Shown here piece after piece: positions 46,189 to 56,390 of a stretch of DNA of 64,000 bases. The stretch's first letter is position 1, and the number at the start of each line of letters is the position of its first letter. Source of the DNA: Labilibaculum euxinicum (GTDB taxonomy: Bacteria > Bacteroidota > Bacteroidia > Bacteroidales > Marinifilaceae); NCBI RefSeq assembly GCF_009795715.1, contig NZ_WTCR01000002.1, positions 186,001 to 250,000 on the forward strand, in the 5' to 3' direction. The position numbers were made by a program, and so were the translations under genes. The notes beneath the pieces were generated by a model that did not search any database, had not been told where the DNA came from, and saw nothing but the letters and a program-made list of their open reading frames with translations.

Positions 46189-48882
46189 ATGAACTTAAGC
46201 ACAATCACACCAAATCACAAAATTACGCGACTGTTTTTGATGGCATGTATTCTGGGGGGAATGAGTTTGCCGTCACAAGCATCGGAACGAACTTCTGTTT
46301 CTGCAGAAGATGGAATTTTTACTTTCTGGAAAAAGAAAAAGACAGAAACCGAATCGGACACTACGAAAGGAAAAGATAAAGATTCAAAACTGAAAAAATA
46401 CGATGAAATAATTACTTCGGATGCGATTACGAAAAAAGGAGTAATTGATATTCACAGAGTAAAAAAGGATTACTATTTCGAAATTTCGGATTCGTTGCTG
46501 AACCGCGATTTTCTTTTGGTCAATAAAATCTCTAAAGTGCCTTCCGAGATTAATGAGTTGGGTTTTAACAAAGGAATCAATTATCAAAATTTATTGATTC
46601 GTTTTGAAGTGGATACTTTAACTGAAAAAATTTGGGTGAAAACTTATCATCCATATTACGAAGGGAAAGCAGGGGATGCGATTACTCAGTCGGTAGAGGA
46701 TAATTACATGCCTTCCATAAGAGAATGCTTCGATTTGGCTTGTTTTGGAAAAGACTCAACCACCTATGTATTTAAAGTAAATAAGGTATTCGACGGATCG
46801 GAAAAAAGTTTAAATGATTTGTTTGGAGTACTTGGAATGCCTGGATCTGCAGTAAAAGATCTGTCGAAAATAAGTGCAGCGAAAAGTTTCCCGGAAAATT
46901 TAGTAATGAAGTCGTTGCTGACCACCAAAGCAGAAGGGATTACCGTAACGGTTGAAGTTACATCGAATATGGTTTTGTTGGCTAAGAAAGCGATGAAACC
47001 AAGATTTGCAGACCGGAGAATCGGATACTTTACAACCAAACATTTTTATTATAGTGATGATCAGCAAGCTGTTGAAAACAGAGAGTTTGTGAATCGCTGG
47101 AGATTGGAGCCAAAATCAGAAGATGTAGAAAAATATTTAGCGGGAGAATTGGTGGAGCCGAAAAAGCCAATTGTTTACTATATCGATCCATCAACACCGC
47201 CACAGTGGCGGCAGGCTATAAAAGACGGAATTACCGATTGGCAGTCTGCTTTTGAAAAAGCTGGATTTAAAAATGCCATTATTGCAAAAGATGCACCAAC
47301 AGACGATCCTGATTTTGACGGTGATGATGTTCGTTACTCCATGATTACTTATGCGGCATCCAGTCAGGCAAATGCAATGGGACCTTCGGTTGTAGATCCC
47401 CGGTCGGGTGAAATTATTGAGGCTGATGTTATTTGGTGGCACAATGTAATGACTGCTCTGCATTCATGGATACGTATTCAGACCGGAGTTATTGATCCAA
47501 AAGCAAGAGACAATAAATTTAGCGATGAACACATGGCTCATGCCATCCGCTTTGTTTCATCCCACGAAATAGGACATACACTTGGTTTAATGCACAATAT
47601 GGGAGCTTCAGCGGCTTTCCCGGTAGATTCTTTGCGTTCCAGATCATTTACAAATAAAATGGGCGGAACGGCTCCATCCATTATGGATTACGCCCGTTTC
47701 AACTATGTAGCGCAGCCAAACGACGAAGTGGTAAACATTACCCCGCAAATTGGCGTGTACGATAAATATGCAATTGCCTGGGCTTATCGATGGATTCAGG
47801 AAGATACTCCTTGGGACGAAGTGAAGGTTTTGAGTCAAATGATAAGAAAGCATGAGAACGATCCATTGTATCATTACGGCCCTCAGCAAGACGGAAAGAA
47901 TACCATCGATCCATCAGCGCAAAGCGAAGATTTGGGTGACAATTCGATGAAAGCAAGTCGTTACGGACTGGCGAATTTGAAACGAATTGTTCCTGAAGTA
48001 GAAAAATGGACTTGTGAAGAAGGTGAAAGCTACGAGAAAGCAGGTAAAATGATGATGGGAGTAATCGGACAATGGTTTACTTATGCTAATCATGTTGTGG
48101 CAAATGTGGGGGGTATCTATTTAGATCAACCGGTATTTGGTGAAACGAAATCAGCCTACGTTCATGTTGAAAAAGCAAAACAGAAAGACGCGATTAAATA
48201 TTTGATTGAGGAAGTGATTAATATTCCTCAATGGATTGCCAATGCTGAGATTTATAAAAAATCATATCCGATTAGGGAATCAGTAGTTGGTGATATTGAA
48301 TACGCTCCAACAACCTTGTTTAGAGATTTGCATGCACGTATTTTTTACTCCTTGCTGGAAAAGGAACGACTGTTGCGCATGCAGCAAAACGAAGCTGAAA
48401 ATGGGGATAAAGCTTATACTTTAACAGAAATGATGAGCGATCTGCATCAAGGAATATTTAGCAAAACAATTAAAAATCAGAAGTTGGATGTTTTTACCCG
48501 TCAGTCACAAAAAAACTTTGTTGATGTTTTAATTATTTCTCAAAACAAGACTTTAGAGAAGACAAGTAAAAAGTCTCTCCAAAATCAGGATGCAGCATGT
48601 TGTCCGTTGCATCAGCACATGCCCTTGTTGTGTGAATATGGAGTAAAAAGCCGTGAGCTTTTTCATGATCATGAAAGCGATGATCGGTCGAGCCGATACG
48701 CCAACCGAAACTTATTTTACGCCACAATGAACCGGGTGTCGGATGATGTGTCGGTGAAACGCGGTGAGCTGCTGCGGATTAAAGAATTATTATTGAAGAA
48801 GGTGAAGATCGCCGATGAAGCAACACGCTTTCATTATCAGGATCTGATTCTTCGGATTGAAGAAGCATTACATACACATTAA
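46189..48882 (+). CDS. Exported zinc metalloprotease with DUF5117/DUF5118 domains
   Basis: 897 residues with a signal peptide (about 1-32, ending PSQAS). N-terminal DUF5118-like part (about 60-110), DUF5117-like part (about 120-320), and a metzincin-type catalytic core with SSHEIGHTLGLMHNM and a following GGTAPSIMDYARFNYVAQP Met-turn region (about 450-510). The C-terminal third is DUF4953-like and helical. Length and order are typical of these Bacteroidota zincins; substrate not known. It sits between a sensor kinase and the SusC/D pair, so probably acts on the same nutrient. Confidence 0.88.
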   Translation: MNLSTITPNHKITRLFLMACILGGMSLPSQASERTSVSAEDGIFTFWKKKKTETESDTTKGKDKDSKLKKYDEIITSDAITKKGVIDIHRVKKDYYFEISDSLLNRDFLLVNKISKVPSEINELGFNKGINYQNLLIRFEVDTLTEKIWVKTYHPYYEGKAGDAITQSVEDNYMPSIRECFDLACFGKDSTTYVFKVNKVFDGSEKSLNDLFGVLGMPGSAVKDLSKISAAKSFPENLVMKSLLTTKAEGITVTVEVTSNMVLLAKKAMKPRFADRRIGYFTTKHFYYSDDQQAVENREFVNRWRLEPKSEDVEKYLAGELVEPKKPIVYYIDPSTPPQWRQAIKDGITDWQSAFEKAGFKNAIIAKDAPTDDPDFDGDDVRYSMITYAASSQANAMGPSVVDPRSGEIIEADVIWWHNVMTALHSWIRIQTGVIDPKARDNKFSDEHMAHAIRFVSSHEIGHTLGLMHNMGASAAFPVDSLRSRSFTNKMGGTAPSIMDYARFNYVAQPNDEVVNITPQIGVYDKYAIAWAYRWIQEDTPWDEVKVLSQMIRKHENDPLYHYGPQQDGKNTIDPSAQSEDLGDNSMKASRYGLANLKRIVPEVEKWTCEEGESYEKAGKMMMGVIGQWFTYANHVVANVGGIYLDQPVFGETKSAYVHVEKAKQKDAIKYLIEEVINIPQWIANAEIYKKSYPIRESVVGDIEYAPTTLFRDLHARIFYSLLEKERLLRMQQNEAENGDKAYTLTEMMSDLHQGIFSKTIKNQKLDVFTRQSQKNFVDVLIISQNKTLEKTSKKSLQNQDAACCPLHQHMPLLCEYGVKSRELFHDHESDDRSSRYANRNLFYATMNRVSDDVSVKRGELLRIKELLLKKVKIADEATRFHYQDLILRIEEALHTH

Positions 48883-48894
48883 AAATAAACCCAG

Positions 48895-48935
48895 CAGATG
48901 GGGAGATTAAAAAAAATCTCTCTGTCTGTTTTTTT
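48895..48935 (+). terminator. Terminator between metalloprotease and susC-like gene
   Basis: 14-bp stem with G-U pairs, CAGATGGGGAGATT/AATCTCTCTGTCTG, followed by seven T. It separates the metalloprotease transcript from the SusC/D genes, at least partly. Confidence 0.75.
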
Positions 48936-48980
48936 GAATGAATTAACCACTATTTTAATAACCATTAAAAATACAAATTT

Positions 48981-51900
48981 ATGAAAAGACTGCTAAGCCT
49001 GCTTTTGATCTTGCTTCCCGCTTTTGGCTGGGCACAGGAAATGAAGCAGATTAAAGGAACGGTTCTCTCGGAAAGTGATGGAGATGTTCTAATTGGTGCT
49101 TCGGTTTACATTGATAAGTCAACCATTGGTGCCGAAACCAATATAAAAGGGATTATTGAGAACATTACATTGGGAACAATTACCGATTTTGATGGAAACT
49201 TCACATTGGAAGTTCCTAAAGAATTGAATACGATTGCCTGCAGCTTTTTGGGTTTCGAAACTCAAATGGTTGATATTACAGGAAAATCATTTATCACAAT
49301 TAAACTTAGCGATTCAACAAGTGAATTGGGTGAGGTTGTTGTTACCGGCTATCAGAAAATCGAAAAACGCAAGCTGACTTCGGCGGTTGTTAAAGTGAAT
49401 GCTGACAATATCAGACAAGCTGGTGTTCCAAACGTGGATCAGATGTTGAGTGGGCAAATCGCTGGTGTGACCAGTATTGTTCAAGGTGGGGCACCTGGGG
49501 CTCCGGCAAAAATCCGTATTCGTGGAACAGCGTCATTAAACGGAACACAAGATCCGTTGTGGGTTTTGGATGGAATTCCTTTGGAAGGGAACGAAGTTCC
49601 TGATTACAACGACAAAGACAATATCGATCAGTTGTACAATTCTTCTGTTGGTGGTTTAAATCCTCAGGATATTGCTGATATTACAATACTAAAAGATGCT
49701 GCGGCTACTGCAATTTATGGTGCCCGTGCGGCAAATGGGGTGATTGTGATTACAACTAAAAAGGGTAAAGCCGGACAAATGAAAGTGAATTTGACGAGTA
49801 ATACTTCTTTTATTTCACGACCTGATTTTAGCAAGTTGAATTTGATGAATTCGAATGAAAAGGTGGATCTGGAGATGGCTTTGGCCGGTCGTACCGATCT
49901 TACCTATAACAGTCAGTATGGCAGTATATCACAAATTTTGAATGCAAATAATGATTGGGACAATTACCAAACAGGTGGTGTTTCAGCAATTGCACCGGAA
50001 TCATTAGCGGCTATAAATGCATTAAGAAGTGTAGATGCTAATCTGGAAGATGAATTGTATCAGAATGCGGTGAATCAAGATCATAGTTTGAGTGTTTCCG
50101 GTGGAAGCGATTTGGCAACCTACTATTTTTCCTTAGGTGCTCATACCGAAAAAGGAACAACTATTGGTACATCGCTTAATCGTTACAATGTAACTTTAAA
50201 AACCGATTTTAACTTACGTGATAATTTAAGATTGGGAATTAGTTTATTTGCCAACGAACGCAAAAGTAAATCTTACCTTACCGGATCAAGTAAATTAACA
50301 AATCCTGCAAACTACGTACGTTTAGCGAATCCTTATTTAAAATTGCGCGATGAAGATAATAATTACGTGTATAATGTTGATGAGGATGGCTTGTATAACA
50401 TTGCCTACATTCCTTTCAATATTTTAGAGGAAAGAGCAGGAACACAGAATAAATTAAAAGGACAAAGTATTAACGCTATTTTAGATTTAGAATGGGATCT
50501 GAATTCTCATCTTAAATTTCGTACTCAATACGGCATTCAAATAGACAAAACAAATACTAAAAAGGAAGCGGAAGAGGAGACTTTCTTTGCTAGAAAAGAA
50601 CGTCACAAAAGCCGCTATTTTTCAGGAGGAAAACCATTCTATTTTATTCCAGAAGGAGGAGTTCTTCAAAATTGGGAAGCGGATAACAGTTCTTATAATT
50701 GGAAAAATATTATAGAGTACAATCAACTTTTTAATGAAAAACATGAAGTTGAATTGATGGTTGGTAATGAATTACGTCAAAATGAATTTACTCAGATTTA
50801 TTCTGCAGCTTACGGATGGAATGCCGAAAGAATGACTTCTAAACCAGTTATTTTTAGAGATGAAACTGATGCAAAATCATTTCCATTGTTCAGAAAAGTG
50901 TATAGAAAGAACCGCTATGCTTCCTTTTTTGCGACGGCTTCCTACACTTACGACAGGCGTTACACTTTTTTTGGGAGCATTCGTTTCGATGGTTCAGATT
51001 TGTTTGGTGTTGATCCGAAATACAGATATTTGCCTTTATACGCTTTAAGTGGAGCTTGGAATGCCAGCGAGGAGAGTTTTTTAAGTGATATTGATTGGTT
51101 GAGTCGTTTGAAGTTTCGTGCATCTTACGGATTGCAGGGAAATATTGATAAAGAAAGTTCCCCATACATTATTGGTACACCTACTACCGTTTCCAATCTT
51201 CCGGGAACCAGCGAAGATGGTATTGATGTAAGTGGTTTGCCAAACGATAAATTACGTTGGGAAAAAACATCTACCTACAATATTGGTACTGATCTCTCTT
51301 TATTTCATCATGCTATTCGTATGAGTTTTGACTATTACGAAAGAAAAGGAACAGATTTGATAGGAACTCAGAATCTTCCACATGAGACTGGTTTTAGTGC
51401 CATGTCTGTAAACTGGGCTGAAATGACAAATAAGGGTTGGGAATTGAGCATTGCCACCCGTAATGTTAAGACTGAAACTTTCGAATGGAATACCAGTTTT
51501 AATATTGCTCACAACGAGAACAAAGTACTAAAAGAAAAAATTCCGGCAAATCAGTTTTTACCATCCCGCGAAGGATATTCGGCTAATTCAGTTTGGGTAA
51601 TTAATACAAAGGGCTTTGATGAGAACGGATATCCTTTGTTCGATAAGAATGGAACGGCTGTAACAGGAAAAGAGTTTTTTGATCTATACGATCAATATGC
51701 TGATTTTTGGCCGGGCAATTATGCAGGTTCAAATTTAACAACTGAGCAAGTGCGTGGGCTTTTCACATATGCTGGTGATTCAGATCCTAAATATTCCGGT
51801 GGTATTATCAATACTTTTAAGTATAAAAATATTGATTTGGCTGTCTCAGCGAATTTTAACCTGGGGATGAATATTTTGGCTCAGCCGGATTACAGCATGA

Positions 51901-52307
51901 CCGAGTATGACCGAGGAAGAAACACATCACGTAAATTATTGGATGTAATTAATGGAACCAATAAAAACCTGCCAAATTTATTAGGCTCTACGTCGGCTGA
52001 CGGTGCCTATTGGATGGAAAAACAGTGGTACGATAACATTGATAATGCAGGAACATACCGTCATTTGGATACTTGGTTGAAAAAGGTAAATTACATGAGA
52101 ATCAGTAGTATTCGTTTGGGTTACACCTTGCCAAATGCAATGTTAAAGCGCATCAAATTATCAAACGTACGATTCAGTTTAGAAGCTCGAAATCCATTTG
52201 TTATTTCCAATGGATATGATGGCTATTTTGATCCGGAATCATATGGTAATATTTACGCTCAGCCACAGCAAAAATCATATACTTTAGGTGTTAATTTAAC
52301 TTTCTAA
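48981..52307 (+). CDS. SusC/RagA-family TonB-linked outer-membrane transporter
   Basis: 1108 residues. Signal peptide (MKRLLSLLLILLPAFGWAQ), a carboxypeptidase-like regulatory domain (about 22-110), a TonB box region (ELGEVVVTGYQKIEKRKL), the plug (about 130-260, with KIRIRGTASLNGTQDPLWVLDGIPL and TILKDAAATAIYGARAANGVIVITTKKG) and a 22-strand barrel ending in SYTLGVNLTF with terminal Phe. It takes up large oligomers (glycan or peptide) with its SusD partner. The stop overlaps TAATG with a possible susD start. The nearby metalloprotease makes peptides as likely as glycans. Confidence 0.95.
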   Translation: MKRLLSLLLILLPAFGWAQEMKQIKGTVLSESDGDVLIGASVYIDKSTIGAETNIKGIIENITLGTITDFDGNFTLEVPKELNTIACSFLGFETQMVDITGKSFITIKLSDSTSELGEVVVTGYQKIEKRKLTSAVVKVNADNIRQAGVPNVDQMLSGQIAGVTSIVQGGAPGAPAKIRIRGTASLNGTQDPLWVLDGIPLEGNEVPDYNDKDNIDQLYNSSVGGLNPQDIADITILKDAAATAIYGARAANGVIVITTKKGKAGQMKVNLTSNTSFISRPDFSKLNLMNSNEKVDLEMALAGRTDLTYNSQYGSISQILNANNDWDNYQTGGVSAIAPESLAAINALRSVDANLEDELYQNAVNQDHSLSVSGGSDLATYYFSLGAHTEKGTTIGTSLNRYNVTLKTDFNLRDNLRLGISLFANERKSKSYLTGSSKLTNPANYVRLANPYLKLRDEDNNYVYNVDEDGLYNIAYIPFNILEERAGTQNKLKGQSINAILDLEWDLNSHLKFRTQYGIQIDKTNTKKEAEEETFFARKERHKSRYFSGGKPFYFIPEGGVLQNWEADNSSYNWKNIIEYNQLFNEKHEVELMVGNELRQNEFTQIYSAAYGWNAERMTSKPVIFRDETDAKSFPLFRKVYRKNRYASFFATASYTYDRRYTFFGSIRFDGSDLFGVDPKYRYLPLYALSGAWNASEESFLSDIDWLSRLKFRASYGLQGNIDKESSPYIIGTPTTVSNLPGTSEDGIDVSGLPNDKLRWEKTSTYNIGTDLSLFHHAIRMSFDYYERKGTDLIGTQNLPHETGFSAMSVNWAEMTNKGWELSIATRNVKTETFEWNTSFNIAHNENKVLKEKIPANQFLPSREGYSANSVWVINTKGFDENGYPLFDKNGTAVTGKEFFDLYDQYADFWPGNYAGSNLTTEQVRGLFTYAGDSDPKYSGGIINTFKYKNIDLAVSANFNLGMNILAQPDYSMTEYDRGRNTSRKLLDVINGTNKNLPNLLGSTSADGAYWMEKQWYDNIDNAGTYRHLDTWLKKVNYMRISSIRLGYTLPNAMLKRIKLSNVRFSLEARNPFVISNGYDGYFDPESYGNIYAQPQQKSYTLGVNLTF

Positions 52308-52318
52308 TGACTTACACA

Positions 52319-53659
52319 ATGAAAAAATTAAATATATACATTGCCCTGTTGTTGGCGGTTGTGAGCTTTTCTGCCTGCGATAATTATTTGGATGTAAAGC
52401 CAAAAGACCGGTTGATTCCAACAACAACAGATGATTTTCGGGCTTTACTGACAAGTGCATACAATGGAATTCCTGCCGATAAAGGAAGAATTGCTTTTAG
52501 AACCGATGAAGTAAAGTTGAATGAAACAAAATATGATCTTACAGAAGTTCAGGATATCTATTTGTGGAATGATGTCAACCAATCATCAAACACATTGGGT
52601 TTTTCATGGCAGCAATATTACAAAATGATCATGTATGCCAATCACATTATAGATGCTGGTGCTGATGCAACAGAAGGAAGTTCTGAAGAAATTGATCAAA
52701 TTGTTGGAGAAGCTTACTTATTGAGAGCTTTAATGCATTTTAATCTGGTAAATCTTTATGGTTTGCCTTACAATTCAGCCACTGCTAATACCGATAAAGG
52801 CGTGCCTCTTTCATTAAAAATTGATACGGAAGCTGAATATTTTGCCAGTAGTGTGGGTGAGGTTTATACACAAATAGTATCAGATATTACAGATGGAATA
52901 GCGAAGTTGAACGTTGAAACTTACGAAACAGGATTGAATTATCGTTTCAGTAAGTTGGCCGCTTTGGCCTTTCAATCAAGAGTTTATTTGTATATGGGTG
53001 ATTTTGAAAATGCAAGAAAATTTGCTCTGGAAGTTCTAAAAGTGAAAGCCGATTTACAGGATATTAGTGTTGATACTTCGGTATTACCTTATGCGTATAC
53101 TTCTGTTGAAAGCATTTTGGCATTAGAAGATGTAATTTCATCAATGGTTGAAAATGCGTCGTTTATTTCTGACAATATGAAAGCAGCTTTCAATCACGAT
53201 AACGATAATCGTTTTGGAATGTATTTTAAAGATTCAGATGATGTAGCGGGCGAATTTATAATCACTAAAGAGCATCAAAGTACTACCAAATGTACATTCA
53301 GAACATCTGAAATGTATTTGACAATTGCTGAGTGTGCTGCAAAACTAGACGATTTGGATCAAGCTCGAAACTATTTAAATCAGTTGAAAGCAAAACGTTT
53401 ACTTACTGATTTTTACAATACAGAAGTAACTCGTATTGCTGGATTAAACAAAGCAGAATTAATTGCAGAAATTGCAAATGAGAGATATAGAGAGTTTGCT
53501 TTTGAAGGACATCGTTGGTTCGATTTACGAAGAACAACTCAAGAGCAAATTAATCATGCCTATAAAACAGAGTCAGCGACTCTAAATCAGGGCGATCCCC
53601 GTTATACGCTCCGTTATCCGGATGAAGCCATAAACAACAATCCAAATTTGAGTAATTAG
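52319..53659 (+). CDS. SusD/RagB-family nutrient-binding outer-membrane lipoprotein
   Basis: 446 residues from the MKKLN start; an ATG 12 bases earlier overlaps the susC stop but would put extra residues before the signal peptide. The lipobox is VVSFSACDN, followed by the YLDVKPKDRLIPTT sequence of SusD proteins. TPR-type helices and the C-terminal NERYREFAFEGHRWFDLRRT motif complete the family pattern. It forms the lid of the preceding SusC barrel. Shorter than average glycan SusD proteins, closer to RagB-like peptide-binding ones; this is only a hint. Confidence 0.94.
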   Translation: MKKLNIYIALLLAVVSFSACDNYLDVKPKDRLIPTTTDDFRALLTSAYNGIPADKGRIAFRTDEVKLNETKYDLTEVQDIYLWNDVNQSSNTLGFSWQQYYKMIMYANHIIDAGADATEGSSEEIDQIVGEAYLLRALMHFNLVNLYGLPYNSATANTDKGVPLSLKIDTEAEYFASSVGEVYTQIVSDITDGIAKLNVETYETGLNYRFSKLAALAFQSRVYLYMGDFENARKFALEVLKVKADLQDISVDTSVLPYAYTSVESILALEDVISSMVENASFISDNMKAAFNHDNDNRFGMYFKDSDDVAGEFIITKEHQSTTKCTFRTSEMYLTIAECAAKLDDLDQARNYLNQLKAKRLLTDFYNTEVTRIAGLNKAELIAEIANERYREFAFEGHRWFDLRRTTQEQINHAYKTESATLNQGDPRYTLRYPDEAINNNPNLSN

Positions 53660-53688
53660 GTTAATTAGCATATCAATAAAATGAAATT

Positions 53689-53725
53689 AGGGGTTTTCCA
53701 TTACGGATTGCCCCTTTTCTTTTGT
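53689..53725 (+). terminator. Probable terminator after susD
   Basis: AGGGG/CCCCT stem with partial inner pairing, followed by TTTTCTTTT. The response-regulator gene starts 40-odd bases later. Confidence 0.5.
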
Positions 53726-53753
53726 AATTTGGTCGGATAAAAATTAGATAAAA

Positions 53754-54524
53754 ATGATCAAAGTAGCTATTGTTGAAGATGAACGTTTGGCGGCGCGGGA
53801 ACTGGAAAAAATGCTGCTGGATATACGTCCTGATAAAGTTGAAATTAAAGCACATCTGGAAAATGTTGAGCAGGCCGTACAGTATCTGTCCGGGAATAAG
53901 CTTGATTTGATTTTTATGGACATACACCTTGGTGATGGCAACAGTTTTGAGATCTTCGATCGGTTGGAAATTACCACACCGGTTATTTTCACCACAGCCT
54001 ACGATCAATATGCAGTACAGGCCTTTAAACAATGCAGTGTTGATTATTTACTAAAGCCGATGGATTCTGAAGATGTGGAAGCAGCCATCACAAAGTTCGA
54101 GACAATGTTTCAGGAGAAAGAATCTCTTGATTTTAGTGCTCTTCAGAAATCTTTAAACAGCTTAATGACTGGTGATCAATACCAGGAACGATTCATGGTG
54201 AGTCGGGGCGACAGACTCAGTTCATTGGAAGTTGAAAAAGTGGCCTACTTTATGGCTGACGGTAAGGCGCTTTATCTATTTGGATTGGATGGGAACCGTT
54301 ATCTTTTTGATGGCACTCTGACATCTTTGGAAAGCAAATTGAATCCGAAGCGTTTTTTCCGGGTTAACCGCAAATTTATCGTTAGTTATCAGGCCATTGA
54401 AGATATGCACTATTATTCAAAAAACAGAATAAAATTAAATCTCAAACCCAATCACCCGGAATGTATTGATGCTATTGTTAGTCAGGACCGGTGTACTGAG
54501 TTCAAGAAATGGTTAAATCAGTAA
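53754..54524 (+). CDS. LytTR-family response regulator
   Basis: 256 residues. The receiver domain (about 1-120) has the acidic pair EDE at residues 8-10, phospho-acceptor Asp56 (LIFMDIHLG) and Lys in LLKPMDSED. The LytTR DNA-binding domain (about 155-255) shows RFMVSRGDRLSSLEVEKVAYFMADGKALYLF and the FFRVNRKFIVSYQAI motif. The LytS-type kinase 10 kb upstream lacks its own adjacent regulator, so these two probably form one system around the metalloprotease-SusCD genes. LytTR proteins bind paired direct repeats. Confidence 0.93.
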   Translation: MIKVAIVEDERLAARELEKMLLDIRPDKVEIKAHLENVEQAVQYLSGNKLDLIFMDIHLGDGNSFEIFDRLEITTPVIFTTAYDQYAVQAFKQCSVDYLLKPMDSEDVEAAITKFETMFQEKESLDFSALQKSLNSLMTGDQYQERFMVSRGDRLSSLEVEKVAYFMADGKALYLFGLDGNRYLFDGTLTSLESKLNPKRFFRVNRKFIVSYQAIEDMHYYSKNRIKLNLKPNHPECIDAIVSQDRCTEFKKWLNQ

Positions 54525-54666
54525 ACCTGAAATACAAGGTCTGCTAAAAAGTGTGAATTATTTAACACAGAGTCATTATTATAGTATTCTTTTCGTCTAA
54601 ATGTGATTTCATCTCGTATTATTGCATAATTAAAATTTATTGATAATTATAAAATAATTTCGTGTC

Positions 54667-55515
54667 ATGAAGAACTGTGTTCTTGTATCCTTTTGTATTC
54701 TTATTTCGTTTTGTTCTGCTTCTTGTTCCAGTGATGATAGTTTATCCAAGGCAGATTACTACAACCTTTCCAATTTGCCTTTAGATACCGGCGGAACTCA
54801 TTCCAGCCACATATTGGCAGAAGCTAATGCTCCCTATGGTTACTACGCTTATCAACCCGCAGGATACGATGATGATAAGGATTCGATGTATCCTTTACTG
54901 ATTTTCCTGCATGGATCCGGTGAAAAAGGCAACAGCGCCAAACATCCTGAATATTTAGATCGGATTTTGGTAAACGGGCCTCCTAAAATGATTGAAAACG
55001 GAAGTTGGTCACCAAAATATCCTATGTTGGTTATTTCTCCTCAATGTCATGACGATGGCTGGCAAGCCGACAAAATAAAGCGCTTTGTTGAATTCATTAT
55101 AGAGAAATACAAGGTGAATGAACGCAGAATATACATGACCGGAATAAGTATGGGCGGTTTTGGATGCTTTAGTTATGTGGGGACTTGTGGCGATGAATCT
55201 CATGTAACTGCTCTTGTGCCCATTTGTGGTGGTGGAAATACAGCACAGGCAGTAAAATTTAAAAACATTCCTGTTTGGGCATTTCACGGAGAGAGTGATG
55301 CAACGGTTGCACCTTCCAAATCAAAAAACATGATTGAGGCAATAAACAGCATCAATCCGACAGAAAAAGCTAAAATTACATTGTATCCTGATGTTGCACA
55401 TGACTCATGGACGTACACATATGAGGGAACCGGAATGGGGAAAGAAAATGCAGACTATGATACATTTAGCTCTGATATTTTTACATGGATGCTGGAGCAT
55501 GAGAAAAAAGAATAA
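54667..55515 (+). CDS. Secreted alpha/beta-hydrolase (esterase/peptidase-like) lipoprotein
   Basis: 282 residues. Lipoprotein signal with ISFCSASCSS. Alpha/beta-hydrolase elements: LLIFLHGSGEKGN oxyanion segment, nucleophile Ser161 in GISMGGFG, Asp in HGESDATV and His in VAHDSWT. It is closest in pattern to predicted-peptidase/PHB-depolymerase-like esterases, often carbohydrate or feruloyl esterases. Substrate undetermined. It lies downstream of the SusC/D-regulator locus and may belong to that system. Confidence 0.83.
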   Translation: MKNCVLVSFCILISFCSASCSSDDSLSKADYYNLSNLPLDTGGTHSSHILAEANAPYGYYAYQPAGYDDDKDSMYPLLIFLHGSGEKGNSAKHPEYLDRILVNGPPKMIENGSWSPKYPMLVISPQCHDDGWQADKIKRFVEFIIEKYKVNERRIYMTGISMGGFGCFSYVGTCGDESHVTALVPICGGGNTAQAVKFKNIPVWAFHGESDATVAPSKSKNMIEAINSINPTEKAKITLYPDVAHDSWTYTYEGTGMGKENADYDTFSSDIFTWMLEHEKKE

Positions 55516-55545
55516 GTGTTTGAAATATCGCTAAAAAAATAAAGC

Positions 55546-55579
55546 CATTACTCTTGTTCAGGAATAATGTTTTTTTTTT
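55546..55579 (+). terminator. Terminator after the esterase gene
   Basis: CATTA/TAATG outer stem with a partial inner stem, followed by nine T. Confidence 0.6.
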
Positions 55580-55595
55580 ATTGACAGTACTTATT

Positions 55596-56231
55596 CTATC
55601 GAATAAAACTGGTGTATATTTTCTTCTCCTGTACCGGAGCTTCTACCTTATTTTTTCCCTGATCAATTAATTGCAGCAGATAAGCCATGTTCCTACCCAA
55701 AACTCTCATAATCTGCATGCCTTCTTCATCCTGTAAAACTTCACCTGGAGTCGTTCCGTGAATTACATTCCAATAATTTGATGTCGGAACCATCATTTCT
55801 GAATAGTTGAGATAATTGTTCAGTTCGTTAAAGGTTGGCAATCCTCCCGAACGACGAACCGCAACAACAGAAGCACCAACTTTGTGGCGAAACAAGTTAC
55901 CGTTTGCACCACTCACATAGAATGCCCGGTCTAAAAACGATTTCATATTTGCTCCCAAAGAGGCATAATGAACTGGTGAGCCAAGCAGAATGCCATCGGC
56001 TTCATTCATTTTCTGAATCCAAATATTTACATCATCTCCTTTAATTATACACTTCTCATCTTTATTTTTAGCGCACAGACCGCAGGCAGTACAACCTTTT
56101 ACTCCTTTATTGCCAATGTGAACAATTTCAGTTTCAATACCTTGCATCTCCAACTGTTCTGTTACTAATTTAAGGGCATGGTAAGTGTTTCCTTCTTTTT
56201 TCGGACTTCCGTTAAATGCGACTACCTTCAT
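55596..56231 (-). CDS. Iron-sulfur flavoprotein / NADPH-dependent FMN reductase family
   Basis: 211 residues. Flavodoxin-like fold: FNGSPKKEGNTYHAL phosphate loop at the N-terminus, and GILLGSPVHYASLGANMKSFLDRA FMN-binding segment near residue 90. Between them is CTACGLCAKNKDEKC, a Cys pattern close to that of iron-sulfur flavoproteins. Redox partner unknown; it could work with the ferredoxin-nitroreductase encoded just upstream on the same strand. The gap to that gene is about 160 bases. Confidence 0.88.
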   Translation of the reverse strand: MKVVAFNGSPKKEGNTYHALKLVTEQLEMQGIETEIVHIGNKGVKGCTACGLCAKNKDEKCIIKGDDVNIWIQKMNEADGILLGSPVHYASLGANMKSFLDRAFYVSGANGNLFRHKVGASVVAVRRSGGLPTFNELNNYLNYSEMMVPTSNYWNVIHGTTPGEVLQDEEGMQIMRVLGRNMAYLLQLIDQGKNKVEAPVQEKKIYTSFIR

Positions 56232-56390
56232 TTTGCAAGTTTTATTGTTTTTGTGATTTCAGATTCGTGGAAAATTGATTGGTTTACACCAATTGAAAGT
56301 GTAAAATTAAGCAGGAACTGAATACAATTGTTTTAATGAAATGTTAATAGAATAAATCTATTGTAAGTATCTCTGAGGAATACAGGCTTC

